The position numbers were made by a program, and so were the translations under genes. The notes beneath the pieces are model-generated. The model saw only the letters and a program-made list of their open reading frames with translations, had not been told where the DNA came from and did not search any database. Below, piece by piece: positions 17,450 to 26,691 of a DNA stretch of 64,000 nucleotides; position 1 is the first letter of the stretch, and each line of letters begins with the position of its first letter. The DNA is taken from positions 3,410,001-3,474,000 of the forward strand of contig CP095846.1 of NCBI GenBank assembly GCA_023100825.1, given 5' to 3'. The DNA comes from Nocardioidaceae bacterium SCSIO 66511. GTDB taxonomy: Bacteria; Actinomycetota; Actinomycetes; Propionibacteriales; Nocardioidaceae.

Positions 17450-18739
17450 ATGACAGAACGCCTACTCGCCGGAGAGCTCGCAAAACACGCGGGCGGCACC
17501 GTCCGGCTCGAGGGTTGGATCCATCGCAGGCGGCGGCTCGCCAGCATCACGTTCCTCATCGTTCGTGACCGGTCGGGGCTGGCCCAGGTCGTGGTCGAAG
17601 ACGACGACGTACGCGCGTTGCTCGAGACGCTCGGCGAAGAGACCGTCGTCCGTGTCGAGGGCGACGCGGTCGCGAACGAGAAGGCGCCCGGTGGCATGGA
17701 GGTCGTCGCGCCGAGCATCATGACGATGTCCGAGCCGGCGGCTACGCCACCGATCGACCTGTGGCGTCCGACCGTGTCGGCGTCGCTGCCGACGCTGCTT
17801 GACCACGCCGCGGTGACCTGGCGACACCCGAGACGGCAAGCGGTGCTGCGAATCACCGCGGCGTCGGTCGCCGGATTCCGCGCAGCGCTCGACTCCTCGG
17901 GTTTCGTCGAGGTACAAACTCCCAAGATCGTGGCGAGCTCCACCGAGTCCGGGGCGAATGTCTTCGCAATCGACTACTTCGGCCGGCCCGCATATCTCGC
18001 GCAGTCACCGCAGTTCTACAAGCAGATGATGGTCGGCGTGCATGAGCGCGTGTACGAGGTCGGACCCGTCTTCCGCGCCGAGCCGCACGACACGGCGCGG
18101 CACCTCAGCGAGTACGTATCGCTCGATGTCGAACTCGGCTTCATCGCCGACCACCGAGACGTGTTGCGCGTACTCCGAGACGTACTCGCGACCATGGTGG
18201 AGACGATCCGAGAAAGGGCCGCCGACTCGGTTGAGCTGCTCGGTGTCACACTGCCCGACGTCCCGTCCGAGATCCCGATCGTCGACTTCGCGGAGGGGCT
18301 GAGGATCGCCGGAGCAGACCCCGACGAACCCGACCTTGCCCCTGCAGACGAGCGACGCATCGGCGAGTGGGCGCGCGCGACGTACGGCAGCGAGCTGGTC
18401 GCCGTCGAGGGTTATCCGATGGCGGAACGGCCGTTCTACACCCACCCGCGGCCAACCGACTCGAAATGGTCGAACTCGTTCGATGTGCTGTTCCGCGGCC
18501 TCGAACTGGTCACCGGCGGACAGCGACTACACAGGCACTCCGACTACGTCGCAGCGCTACAGGCTCGCGGCGAGCCGCTCGAGGCGTACGAGGGCTACCT
18601 CGCCGCATTCGCGCATGGCATGCCTCCGCACGGCGGCTTCGCAACCGGCTTGGAGCGTTGGGTCGGTCGCCTCATCGAAGCGGAGAACATTCGCGAGACC
18701 ACGTTGTTCCCCCGAGACCTCACTCGACTCGCCCCGTGA
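17450..18739 (+). CDS. aspS: Archaeal-type aspartyl-tRNA synthetase
   Basis: 429-aa class IIb synthetase: an N-terminal OB anticodon domain (about 1-105), a class II core with motif 2 in FRAEPHDTARHLSEY (about 206-220) and motif 3 near GFATGLERWVGRL. Its size and lack of the bacterial GAD insertion mark it as the archaeal/eukaryotic type, often non-discriminating (AspRS2), not the roughly 590-aa bacterial enzyme. Whether it charges tRNA-Asp only or also tRNA-Asn cannot be told here. It sits behind an Asp-specific T-box, implying induction on aspartyl-tRNA shortage; a housekeeping copy is expected elsewhere. Confidence 0.9.
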   Translation: MTERLLAGELAKHAGGTVRLEGWIHRRRRLASITFLIVRDRSGLAQVVVEDDDVRALLETLGEETVVRVEGDAVANEKAPGGMEVVAPSIMTMSEPAATPPIDLWRPTVSASLPTLLDHAAVTWRHPRRQAVLRITAASVAGFRAALDSSGFVEVQTPKIVASSTESGANVFAIDYFGRPAYLAQSPQFYKQMMVGVHERVYEVGPVFRAEPHDTARHLSEYVSLDVELGFIADHRDVLRVLRDVLATMVETIRERAADSVELLGVTLPDVPSEIPIVDFAEGLRIAGADPDEPDLAPADERRIGEWARATYGSELVAVEGYPMAERPFYTHPRPTDSKWSNSFDVLFRGLELVTGGQRLHRHSDYVAALQARGEPLEAYEGYLAAFAHGMPPHGGFATGLERWVGRLIEAENIRETTLFPRDLTRLAP

Positions 18740-18788
18740 CGGCAAGGCAGGCGTGCAACCGGAAAGCCGAAAGGGTAAGAATGGTGAC

Positions 18789-19280
18789 ATGACTCTGCTA
18801 CGCACTGTTGCCCGACCGATGCTGGCCTCGATGTTCGTGATCGGCGGCGTCAACTCGTTGCGCAATGCGAAAGCGATGGCGCCGGTCGCCCAACCGATCT
18901 CCGACCAGCTCGACAAGCTCGCACCCGACAGCCCGGTCCCGACCGACCCGGCCACCCTCGTGCGGGTGAACGGCGCGCTCCACGTGGCCGGTGGAGCCAT
19001 GCTCGCGTCCGGACGGTTCCCCCGTCTGGCATCGTTCATGCTCGCGGGCACGCTGGTGCCCACGACCCTGGCGGCCCATCGGTTCTGGGATGAGCAAGAT
19101 CCCGCGACGAAGCAGAACCAGCAGGTCCACTTCTTCAAGAACGTCTCGATGATGGGCGGGTTGCTGATGGCAACCCTCGATCCGGACCCGCACAAGAAGC
19201 TGCTCGTACGCCGGGCGAAGGACCGTGCCGTCGAAGCCGCCGATCACGTGGTCGAATCCGTGGAGAAGATCAAACCGTGA
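18789..19280 (+). CDS. DoxX family membrane protein
   Basis: 163-aa protein with the DoxX-type N-terminus (LLRTVARPMLASMFVIGGVNSLRN), about four hydrophobic segments and a charged C-terminal tail. In mycobacteria DoxX proteins take part in membrane redox complexes with superoxide dismutase and SseA; that role is not shown here. ATG at 18789. Its stop overlaps the GTG of the YibE/F gene, forming an operon. Confidence 0.82.
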   Translation: MTLLRTVARPMLASMFVIGGVNSLRNAKAMAPVAQPISDQLDKLAPDSPVPTDPATLVRVNGALHVAGGAMLASGRFPRLASFMLAGTLVPTTLAAHRFWDEQDPATKQNQQVHFFKNVSMMGGLLMATLDPDPHKKLLVRRAKDRAVEAADHVVESVEKIKP

Positions 19281-20497
19281 CCGCTGCCGGTGGTCGGCGA
19301 CGCCGTGAGCCCGCCGACCACGGGCACACCCACGACCTCTCCGATCCGGCGCTCGCCGGCACTGGTCCGCGGCCGCTGGTCAGCACCGCCCTGACGGCGA
19401 TCGTCGTCGTCGTCGGTCTGTGCGCCGCCGTCGCGATGGTGGTTCTGTGGCCGCACGGCGACGGAAAGAAGGTGCCCGAGGGGTACGCGGGCGAGAAGAT
19501 CAAAACCACCATCACCGCCGTTCAGCAATGTCAGCAAGGCCCGGAGTGCCTCGAGGCCACCGCTGAGATCGACGGCAAAGAACAGCCGGTGCTGCTGCCG
19601 GTCGGCCCGGGAGCACCGGAGTTCTCGGTCGGAGACGACATCCTCGTCAACGACGGAGGCAAGAGCGCAGCGACCGGCAGCGCGGCCCCGCAGTACTCGT
19701 TCATGGACTTCGACCGGACCACTCCCCTGATCTGGTTGGCGGCGCTGTTCGTCATTGCCGTACTCGCGCTGTCGAGGTGGAAGGGCCTCCTGTCGCTGGT
19801 CAGTCTCGGCGCATCGCTCGTCGTCGTCTCGGTCTTCGTCGTACCCGCGCTGATCGACGGCAAGAATCCGCTCCTGATTGCCCTGACCGCATCCGCACTG
19901 ATCATGATCCTGGCCGTTTACGCGACCCAAGGCGTCAACGTACGCTCGTCGGTCGCGCTTGTCGGCACGCTCGCGTCGCTCGCGCTCGCCGGTGCGATCG
20001 GGGCGGTTTTCACCGCACTCGGCAACTTCACCGGGTTCGGCGACGAGTCGATGAAGTTCCTGGTCGCGATCATCGGCGAGGTCGACGTACGTGGGCTCCT
20101 ACTCGCCGGACTGATCATCGGCGCACTCGGCGTACTCGACGATGTGACCGTCACCCAGACCGCCGCTGTCTGGGAGATCTCGGCTGCCGACCCCACGGCG
20201 TCGCGCCGAGAGGTGTTCGCAGCGGCGATGAGAATCGGCCGCGCGCACGTGTCCGCAACGGTCAACACGCTCGTCCTCGCCTACGTCGGCGCCTCACTGC
20301 CGCTGCTGATGCTGATGTCGGCGATCGACGCGTCCGTACGCGACCAGCTGCTGAGCGAGGGTGTTGCCCAGGAGGTCGTACGCGGGCTCGCGGGCAGCCT
20401 CGGCATCGTCGCCGCGGTGCCGATCACAACCGCGCTCGCAACCCTCGTCGTCACCCGGCGCGAGCCGTCAGACGACCGCGAGGTCCAACCGGGCTAA
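19277..20497 (+). CDS. YibE/F-like multitransmembrane protein
   Basis: 406-aa membrane protein: a cytoplasmic His-rich start, one TM near 38-60, an extracytoplasmic beta-rich section (about 70-140), then seven or eight TM segments containing the YibE/F core near GLLLAGLIIGALGVLDDVTV (about 273-292). The molecular function of YibE/F is unknown. GTG 19277 overlaps the doxX stop (GTGA). Its 3' end overlaps the ECF41-type gene by 30 bp, tail-to-tail. Confidence 0.85.
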   Translation: MTAAGGRRRREPADHGHTHDLSDPALAGTGPRPLVSTALTAIVVVVGLCAAVAMVVLWPHGDGKKVPEGYAGEKIKTTITAVQQCQQGPECLEATAEIDGKEQPVLLPVGPGAPEFSVGDDILVNDGGKSAATGSAAPQYSFMDFDRTTPLIWLAALFVIAVLALSRWKGLLSLVSLGASLVVVSVFVVPALIDGKNPLLIALTASALIMILAVYATQGVNVRSSVALVGTLASLALAGAIGAVFTALGNFTGFGDESMKFLVAIIGEVDVRGLLLAGLIIGALGVLDDVTVTQTAAVWEISAADPTASRREVFAAAMRIGRAHVSATVNTLVLAYVGASLPLLMLMSAIDASVRDQLLSEGVAQEVVRGLAGSLGIVAAVPITTALATLVVTRREPSDDREVQPG

Positions 20498-21334
20498 CCG
20501 ATCGGCCTCGACGATCACCTCGTACGCACTGACGCGGTCGCCCTCGACGACGAACCGCAAAACGATCACCAGCCGTCCGTCACGAACGACGATCGCACCG
20601 ACCGCGCCATCGACGAGCATCAGCACCGCGTACCGCGCCATGCGGCCGTAAACGACCGTCGTCTCAGCGACCTCACGTGCGCCGCGTACGATCGCCGCCG
20701 CGTTCGGGGGCAGGGTTGCCGCGTCGGCCCGGCGTACGACATCGGGCGCCAAGACGTCGAGTAGCGCCGCCAGGTCGCCGTCGCGAGCTGCCGCCAGGAA
20801 TCTCGCGACGACCTGCTGCTGTTGCGAGAGCGTCGCGTCGGCGGGACGGTCCGTGCCGCGCACCCGACCCCGCGCACGACTCGCGAGCTTCTTCGCGGCA
20901 ACGGTCGACCGCCCGAGGATCGCAGCGATGTCGTCGAACGGCACGGCGAAGACGTCATGCAGCACGAAGGCCACGCGTTCGGGCGGATTGAGCCGGTCGA
21001 GAACTACGAGCATGGCGGCACCGACCGACTCGGCCAGCTCGGCTTCCTGCTCGGGGTCGCGCGCCGAGGCGTCGGGGTACGCGATCGTCAGCTGCGCGTA
21101 CTCACGACGCGAGCTGCGCGTACGCAGAACGTCGAGGCAGATCCGCGATACGACCGTGGTGAGCCAGCCGGGGAGGTTCTCGACGTCTCGTACATCGGAT
21201 CGAGCGAGTCGTAGCCAGGTCTCCTGAACCGCATCCTCGGCGGCGTTCGCATCGCCGAGCATTCGGTACGCCGCGGCCCGTAGACGCGGCCGATGCGCCT
21301 CGAATTCCTCCGCGAGCTGTTGCTGATCGGGCAT
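20468..21334 (-). CDS. ECF41-type sigma factor with SnoaL-like C-terminal domain
   Basis: 288-aa sigma factor: region 2 (about 8-80, DANAAEDAVQETWLRLA), region 4 (about 105-165) and a fused NTF2/SnoaL-like domain (about 175-288). In the ECF41 (SigJ-like) group this domain replaces an anti-sigma factor and modulates activity. Partners are usually a COE-type redox gene; here the divergent neighbour is a DoxX-like gene. A 9-bp palindrome lies in the shared promoter region. Confidence 0.88.
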   Translation of the reverse strand: MPDQQQLAEEFEAHRPRLRAAAYRMLGDANAAEDAVQETWLRLARSDVRDVENLPGWLTTVVSRICLDVLRTRSSRREYAQLTIAYPDASARDPEQEAELAESVGAAMLVVLDRLNPPERVAFVLHDVFAVPFDDIAAILGRSTVAAKKLASRARGRVRGTDRPADATLSQQQQVVARFLAAARDGDLAALLDVLAPDVVRRADAATLPPNAAAIVRGAREVAETTVVYGRMARYAVLMLVDGAVGAIVVRDGRLVIVLRFVVEGDRVSAYEVIVEADRLARLDLAVV

Positions 21335-21377
21335 CGGTCACCTTTCCCCGCCGGCATCCGTCACGGGCACCAGACGA

Positions 21378-21400
21378 GCTGTCGGCCGACTGCCGACAGC
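21378..21400. promoter_or_regulatory. Palindrome in the ECF41/DoxX-like divergent promoter
   Basis: GCTGTCGGC (21378-21386) and GCCGACAGC (21392-21400) form a perfect 9-bp inverted repeat with a 5-nt spacer. On the minus strand TGTCGGC is followed after 15 bases by CGTC, loosely like the ECF41 promoter (TGTCACA, CGTC). It could be an autoregulated promoter or an operator. Confidence 0.4.
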
Positions 21401-21427
21401 ACACCGACCGTTGTCAGGAGAGTACGC

Positions 21428-21781
21428 ATGAACACCCTTCACGTCACAGCCTCCGTCGTCGCGGCCGCGGCCAATCTGGCCGCCGCACTACTCGACCTGG
21501 TGCGCCCGAGGTGGCTCATCGCCAACATGGAGCAGGTCGGTGTACCGGCCTCGTTGCTCAGTCCGCTCGCCGCTCTGAAAGCTGCAGGGGCGGTGGGCTT
21601 GATCGTCGGTCTCTGGATTCTGCCGATCGGACTCCTGGCGGGCGCGGGTCTTGTCCTGTTCTTCGTCGGCGCGCTCGCCGCACACGCTCGTGCCGGCACC
21701 GATGTGGCGTCCAATCTGGTCCCAGCGGCGTTTCTGGTGCTCGCCGGCGCGGCACTCGGACTGCAACTCGCCGTCGCCTGA
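21428..21781 (+). CDS. DoxX-like small membrane protein
   Basis: 117-aa protein with four hydrophobic segments and the DoxX_2-like motif SLLSPLAALKAAGAVGLIVG. ATG 21428 follows AGGAG (21416-21420); a longer reading from 21293 would overlap the sigma gene. Divergent from the ECF41-type gene, it is the likely direct target of that sigma factor (inference). Confidence 0.8.
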   Translation: MNTLHVTASVVAAAANLAAALLDLVRPRWLIANMEQVGVPASLLSPLAALKAAGAVGLIVGLWILPIGLLAGAGLVLFFVGALAAHARAGTDVASNLVPAAFLVLAGAALGLQLAVA

Positions 21782-21808
21782 TGGGGCAGTCTCGATAGGC
21801 TGGCCGCG

Positions 21809-23083
21809 ATGAATGAGCCCGAATCGCACTGGTCGGCGCCGTACCGCGCCGAGCCGATCGACGCCCGCATGACGCTGCCGGGCTCCAAATCGCTCACCAA
21901 CCGGGTGCTCGTACTCGCCGCGCTGTCCGACGGGCCGTCGCACATTGCGGCTCCCCTGCGCGCACGCGACACCGATCTGATGGCCTCGGCACTGCGGGCA
22001 CTCGGCACGCGGATCGACGAGACCGACGACGGCTGGCGGGTGGAGCCTTCCGGGCTGCGGGGTCCCGCATCGGTGGACTGCGGGCTCGCCGGCACGGTGA
22101 TGCGCTTCGTGCCCCCGGTCGCCGCGATCGCCGACGGCGACGTCGCGTTCGACGGTGATCCGTACGCGCGCAAACGACCGATGAGCACGGTGCTCTCGGC
22201 GCTTCGTGACCTCGGTGCCGACATCGATGATGACGGCCGCGGAGCACTTCCGTTCACCGTCCGCGGCCGCGGCGAGGTCGCAGGCGGCACCGTAACGATC
22301 GACGCCTCCGCGTCGAGCCAGTTCGTCTCGGCGCTGCTCCTGGCGGGTGCCCGCTATCGCGACGGAGTCGACGTACGCCACTCCGGCAAGCCGGTGCCGT
22401 CGATGCCGCACATCGAGATGACCGTCACTCAGTTACGGAGTCGCGGCGTCGACGTCGACGACTCCGAGCCCGATCGCTGGGTCGTACGACCGGGGCCGGT
22501 CAAGGCGGTCGACGCCCGCGTCGAACCCGATCTGTCGAACGCCGGACCGTTCATCGCGGCTGCGCTGGTCACCGGTGGCCGGGTACGAATTGCGGACTGG
22601 CCCGAGACGACCGACCAGGCAGGCGACCGGTGGCGTGAGATCGCGTCGCTGCTGGGCGCCGATGTCCGCCGCGACGGTCGAGACCTCGTCGTCGATGGTG
22701 CAGCGACGCTCGAAGGCATCGACATCGACCTGCGCGACGTCGGTGAGCTGACGCCGGTCGTCGCCGCCGTGTGCGCCCTCGCGTCGGGCCCGTCCCACCT
22801 GCGCGGCATCGGACACCTTCGCGGCCATGAGACCGACCGACTCGCGGCAGTCGCCGCAGAGATCAACAACCTCGGCGGCGATGTGACCGAACTCGACGAC
22901 GGGCTCGAGGTTCGTCCGAAACGCTTGCACAGTGGGGCATTCGCGACGTACGCCGACCACCGGATGGCACACGCCGGTGTCGTACTCGGGCTCGCCGTCG
23001 ATGGCGTTCGCGTCGAGAACATCGCCACCACGTCGAAGACCTACCCCGGCTTCGCCGCCGAGTGGGAGCGATTCGTCCGGTGA
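21809..23083 (+). CDS. aroA: 3-phosphoshikimate 1-carboxyvinyltransferase (EPSP synthase)
   Basis: 424-aa EPSP synthase. The PEP/S3P-binding [10 protein letters not shown] (about 23-32) and the [14 protein letters not shown] segment are plain, and the C-terminus has ADHRMAHAG. It condenses shikimate 3-phosphate with PEP in aromatic amino acid synthesis. A -10 TAGGCT (21796-21801) ends 7 nt before the ATG, so the message is probably leaderless. Its stop overlaps the rsgA GTG by three bases; aroA-rsgA order matches Rv3227-Rv3228. Confidence 0.96.
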   Translation: MNEPESHWSAPYRAEPIDARMTLPGSKSLTNRVLVLAALSDGPSHIAAPLRARDTDLMASALRALGTRIDETDDGWRVEPSGLRGPASVDCGLAGTVMRFVPPVAAIADGDVAFDGDPYARKRPMSTVLSALRDLGADIDDDGRGALPFTVRGRGEVAGGTVTIDASASSQFVSALLLAGARYRDGVDVRHSGKPVPSMPHIEMTVTQLRSRGVDVDDSEPDRWVVRPGPVKAVDARVEPDLSNAGPFIAAALVTGGRVRIADWPETTDQAGDRWREIASLLGADVRRDGRDLVVDGAATLEGIDIDLRDVGELTPVVAAVCALASGPSHLRGIGHLRGHETDRLAAVAAEINNLGGDVTELDDGLEVRPKRLHSGAFATYADHRMAHAGVVLGLAVDGVRVENIATTSKTYPGFAAEWERFVR

Positions 23084-24072
23084 GTTCGCGCTACGACGAG
23101 TACGCACAGTACGAACGGCCCCGCCGACGTACCAGACCGCGTACGAAGGAGCGCCCCAACTACGACGACGCCGCCATCGGCAAGGTGGTCACCATCGACC
23201 GCGGCCGTTATACATTGCTGCTCGACGACGCGGACGGTCGCCGGATCGTGACCGCCATGAAATCCAGACCCCTTGGTCGTAAGGGCGTTGTCGTCGGTGA
23301 CGAGGTCCGTGTCGTCGGCGACACCGGCGGCAGGCCGGACACCCTGGCACGCATCGTCGAGGTCGAGCCCCGGCGGAGCGTCCTCAGACGTACGGCCGAC
23401 GATGACGACCCGATCGAGCGAATCATCGTCGCCAACGCCGAGCAGCTCGTCATCGTCGCCGCGCTGGCCGATCCCCCGCCGCGGCCTTCACTGATCGACC
23501 GCTGCCTCGTAGCGGCGTACGACGCAGGTATGACTCCCCTGCTGTGCTTGACGAAAGCCGACCTCGCGCCCGCGTCCGACCTCGTCGGATCGTACGAACC
23601 CCTCGGCGTCGAGACGCTGGTCACCCGTCATGACCGCTCCGTCGACGAGCTCAGTGACCGACTCCGCGGCGACACCAGCGTCCTCGTCGGGCACAGCGGC
23701 GTCGGCAAATCGACACTCGTCAACCGCCTGGTGCCCGACGCCGAACGCGAGACGAACGACGTCAACGCAGTGACCGGCCGTGGCCGCCACACCTCGACCT
23801 CGGCGATCGCGCTCGCGCTTCCCGAAGGCGGGTTGATCGTCGACACTCCGGGCATTCGCTCGTTCGGACTCGCACACGTCGAGCCGGCGACGCTCATCGA
23901 GGCGTTCTCCGACCTCTCCGCCGTCGCCGCCGACTGCCCCCGCGGGTGTACGCACAGTGCCGACGAACCCGAATGCGCTCTCGACACCGCAGTCGCCGGC
24001 GGCACGCTCGATCCGCGCCGAGTCGACTCGTTCCGACGCGTGCTCGCCAGCCTGAACACCCCCGCGTACTGA
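23080..24072 (+). CDS. rsgA: Ribosome small subunit GTPase RsgA
   Basis: 330-aa circularly permuted GTPase: N-terminal OB fold, G4-like LTKAD near 157-161, Walker [10 protein letters not shown] near 204-212, and the zinc-binding C-terminal segment with [14 protein letters not shown]. It matures the 30S subunit late in assembly. GTG at 23080 forms GTGA with the aroA stop; an upstream reading inside aroA is not supported. Confidence 0.95.
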   Translation: MSSRYDEYAQYERPRRRTRPRTKERPNYDDAAIGKVVTIDRGRYTLLLDDADGRRIVTAMKSRPLGRKGVVVGDEVRVVGDTGGRPDTLARIVEVEPRRSVLRRTADDDDPIERIIVANAEQLVIVAALADPPPRPSLIDRCLVAAYDAGMTPLLCLTKADLAPASDLVGSYEPLGVETLVTRHDRSVDELSDRLRGDTSVLVGHSGVGKSTLVNRLVPDAERETNDVNAVTGRGRHTSTSAIALALPEGGLIVDTPGIRSFGLAHVEPATLIEAFSDLSAVAADCPRGCTHSADEPECALDTAVAGGTLDPRRVDSFRRVLASLNTPAY

Positions 24073-24081
24073 CAAGTTCCG

Positions 24082-24510
24082 CTACTCGGCGAATGCCTGC
24101 GCAACCGCCAGGCTGTCCTCGTACATGTGGTTGCGGATGACCAAACCGTCCTCGAACGTCACATGCATCACGAAACGTGAGCTGTACGCGCGGCCCGTCG
24201 CTCCCGCCGTCTGCCGGAACTCGCCCATGATGACGGCGTCGTCGCCGTCGACGAGGATCCGCTCGATCTCGGTGCCGAGCCCGCCCACCACGTGATACTC
24301 GCCCAGCTCACGGTAGAGGTCGGCGATATCGGCACGCGTCGAGCGCGAACGGATCCACGGTGTCTCGCTGCGTCCGAACTCAGCCGCCGGCCAGTTGACC
24401 TTCCAATCGACATGGTCGGCATGCAGGGCCGCGACGCCCTCCGCGTCACCTGCGCCGATCAGCGCCAGCAACTGCTCGGTCAGGGTCCTGGTCGACACTG
24501 TCATGGTCAT
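24082..24510 (-). CDS. SnoaL-like NTF2-fold protein
   Basis: 142-aa single-domain protein with the NTF2/SnoaL layout: an N-terminal helix (LTEQLLALIGAGDAEGVAAL), the HADHVDW strand and a C-terminal curved sheet (RFVMHVTFEDGLVIRNHMYED). Members are isomerases, hydrolases or binding proteins; activity cannot be assigned. ATG at 24510 faces hisN with a perfect palindrome between them. Confidence 0.75.
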   Translation of the reverse strand: MTMTVSTRTLTEQLLALIGAGDAEGVAALHADHVDWKVNWPAAEFGRSETPWIRSRSTRADIADLYRELGEYHVVGGLGTEIERILVDGDDAVIMGEFRQTAGATGRAYSSRFVMHVTFEDGLVIRNHMYEDSLAVAQAFAE

Positions 24511-24567
24511 GCGATGCTCCTCGGTTTCGGTTTGCGATACGCCAACCTTCGCGCACCGCGCGCCGCA

Positions 24568-24594
24568 GCACGATTACCCGCGAGGTAATCGTGC
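24568..24594. promoter_or_regulatory. 11-bp perfect palindrome before hisN
   Basis: GCACGATTACC (24568-24578) and GGTAATCGTGC (24584-24594) are perfect inverted repeats with a 5-nt spacer. The site covers the expected -35 position of the leaderless hisN promoter (-10 TACCCT at 24606-24611), so it is a good candidate operator serving hisN and/or the divergent SnoaL-like gene. Confidence 0.55.
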
Positions 24595-24617
24595 GTCCCG
24601 ACCACTACCCTGAGCAC

Positions 24618-25493
24618 ATGCCGACTCCGTATACCGACGATGTCCGACTTGCACACGTACTCGCCGACGATGCGGACTCGCTCACGATGGACCGCTTCCG
24701 GGCTCGCGACCTGCGGGTCTCCACGAAGCCGGACATGACCGAGGTGACCGACGCTGATGAGGCGGTCGAGAAGGCCATCCGGCGTACGCTCGGCCGCAGT
24801 CGATCGCGCGACGTCGTGCATGGCGAGGAGTTCGGCGTATCGGGCACCGGGATTCGCCGCTGGATCATCGATCCGATCGACGGCACCCGCAACTACCTGC
24901 GGGGAGTGCCCGTCTGGGCCACGTTGATCGCATTGGTCGACGACGACGAGGTCGTCGCGTCGTGCGTGTCCGCACCCGCGCTCGGTCGACGGTGGTGGGC
25001 GTCCAAGGACGGCGGTACGTGGACCGGGAAGTCCCTGATGTCCGCCCGGCAATGCCGCGTCTCGCACGTCGACAAACTCTCCGATGCGTCCTTCTCGTAC
25101 AGCTCCATCGGCGGCTGGGACGAGATCGGCAAGCTCGACCAGTTCCTCGCCCTCAGTCGCCGCGTGTGGAGGACCCGCGCGTACGGCGACTTCTGGTCGT
25201 ACATGCTGCTCGCCGAGGGTGCGATCGACGTCGCCGCCGAGCCGGAGCTAGCCGTGTGGGATATGGCCGCACTCGACGTGATCGTACGAGAGGCCGGCGG
25301 CCTGTTCGGCGGACTCGACGGCTCCAAGGGCCCGTGGGCGGGCAACGCGCTCGCGACCAACGGCCACCTACATGAAGACGCCATGGCGTTCCTCGGCCAC
25401 TTCCCCGATGAATCGGACGCAACCGACCGTACGGGCTCGGGCAACGTCACGGAGTTGACGTCGCGTCGGCATCCCCCGGAGTCGTCGGACTGA
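24618..25493 (+). CDS. hisN: Histidinol-phosphatase, inositol monophosphatase family
   Basis: 291-aa IMPase-fold phosphatase with the metal-binding Glu in HGEEFG (about 74-79), the WIIDPIDGTRNY motif (about 85-96) and a C-terminal WDMAALDVIV. It resembles HisN, which dephosphorylates histidinol phosphate in actinobacteria, although other IMPase paralogues are similar. ATG 24618 lies 6 nt after TACCCT and looks leaderless. The C-terminus overlaps the convergent MFS gene by 47 bp. Confidence 0.83.
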   Translation: MPTPYTDDVRLAHVLADDADSLTMDRFRARDLRVSTKPDMTEVTDADEAVEKAIRRTLGRSRSRDVVHGEEFGVSGTGIRRWIIDPIDGTRNYLRGVPVWATLIALVDDDEVVASCVSAPALGRRWWASKDGGTWTGKSLMSARQCRVSHVDKLSDASFSYSSIGGWDEIGKLDQFLALSRRVWRTRAYGDFWSYMLLAEGAIDVAAEPELAVWDMAALDVIVREAGGLFGGLDGSKGPWAGNALATNGHLHEDAMAFLGHFPDESDATDRTGSGNVTELTSRRHPPESSD

Positions 25494-26691
25494 CCTCGCC
25501 GCGCAGGCGGCGTACGTCTGGAGAAAGCAGCGCCGCCGCGGCGACGAAGAGGTAGCAGACGCCGCCCACCAGGGCGATCTCCTGGGCGCCGAAAACCGAA
25601 GCGAGCGGTCCGGCGAGGAGCTGACCGACCGGGATCGCGATGAACGACCCGAACGCGTCGTACGACCAGAGCCGCGACTGCAGCTCGTTGGGAACGTTCT
25701 CGTGCATCGCCGTGCTCCAGCCGATGCCGAACACCTCGGTGCCCATGCCGGCGAGGCACATGAACAGGATCAGTGGCACCGTCGACGGCGCAACGCCGAG
25801 CACCAGCATCGGCAGCGCGAGCGAGGCCATGCCGAGCATTCCCGCGCGAAGCGGGAACCGCAGCCGTATCCGCATCAGCACCAGCGTGGTCACCAGGAAC
25901 CCGACCGACTCCGCGCTCAACACCAGACCCCAGGCATCCTCACCGATCGTGTCCTTGGCGATCACCGGCCCGAGGGTGAAGAGGACGCCCGCGTGGATCA
26001 TGTTCAGCACGCCGAACGCCGCGACCACGACCCAGACCCACTGCATCGAGACGAAGACGCCCCAGCCCTCGCGCAGGTCGGAGAGCATCGACGCTGACTC
26101 GACGCGCTCGACAGCGCGCAGGCGAAGTCGGCTCATGCACACGGCGGAGATCAGGTACGTAGCGCTGTCGACCGCTATCGCCCAACCGGAGCCGACGGTC
26201 ACCACGAGCACACCGGCGATGCTCGGCCCGATGATGAACATGCCTTGGCGGCTGAAGCTCAGCAATGCGTTCGTCTGCTGCAGGTCGTCGCGCTCGACGA
26301 TCATCGGGATCGCGCTCTGCATCGCGGGGAACGTGAACGCGACCACGACCCCGTTCACCGCTTCGATCGCGGCGAGGCTCCACACCTCAGCGTTGCCGCT
26401 GATCAGCAGGCCCGCCGCGAGACCCTGCGACAGCCCGGTCAAGGTGTTGGACACGACGAGCACCTGGCTGCGCGAGAAGCGGTCGGCGATGACGCCGCCC
26501 ACCAACAGCAGCGCAGCCATCGGAATGCTGCGTGCGGCGAGCACGATGCCGAGTGCCGCCGGCGAGTCGGTCAGGTCGAGCACCGCGAAGGCGAGCGCGA
26601 CCGGTGCCATCGAGCTGCCGAGGAACGAAAACGTACGTCCGGCGAAGAACCATCGAAACGGTATCGACCGAAGTGGAGGTGGCACCCTCAT
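25447..26691 (-). CDS. MFS transporter (MFS_3, enterobactin-exporter-like)
   Basis: 414-aa 12-TM transporter beginning MRVPPPLRSIPFRWFFAGRT, with the MFS loop 2-3 motif GGVIADRFSRSQVLVVSN (about 64-81). The MFS_3 type commonly exports siderophores or drugs; substrate unknown. ATG 26691 overlaps the ArsR-family stop by four bases, so the regulator and transporter are co-transcribed. Confidence 0.85.
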   Translation of the reverse strand: MRVPPPLRSIPFRWFFAGRTFSFLGSSMAPVALAFAVLDLTDSPAALGIVLAARSIPMAALLLVGGVIADRFSRSQVLVVSNTLTGLSQGLAAGLLISGNAEVWSLAAIEAVNGVVVAFTFPAMQSAIPMIVERDDLQQTNALLSFSRQGMFIIGPSIAGVLVVTVGSGWAIAVDSATYLISAVCMSRLRLRAVERVESASMLSDLREGWGVFVSMQWVWVVVAAFGVLNMIHAGVLFTLGPVIAKDTIGEDAWGLVLSAESVGFLVTTLVLMRIRLRFPLRAGMLGMASLALPMLVLGVAPSTVPLILFMCLAGMGTEVFGIGWSTAMHENVPNELQSRLWSYDAFGSFIAIPVGQLLAGPLASVFGAQEIALVGGVCYLFVAAAALLSPDVRRLRGEVSPTTPGDADATSTP

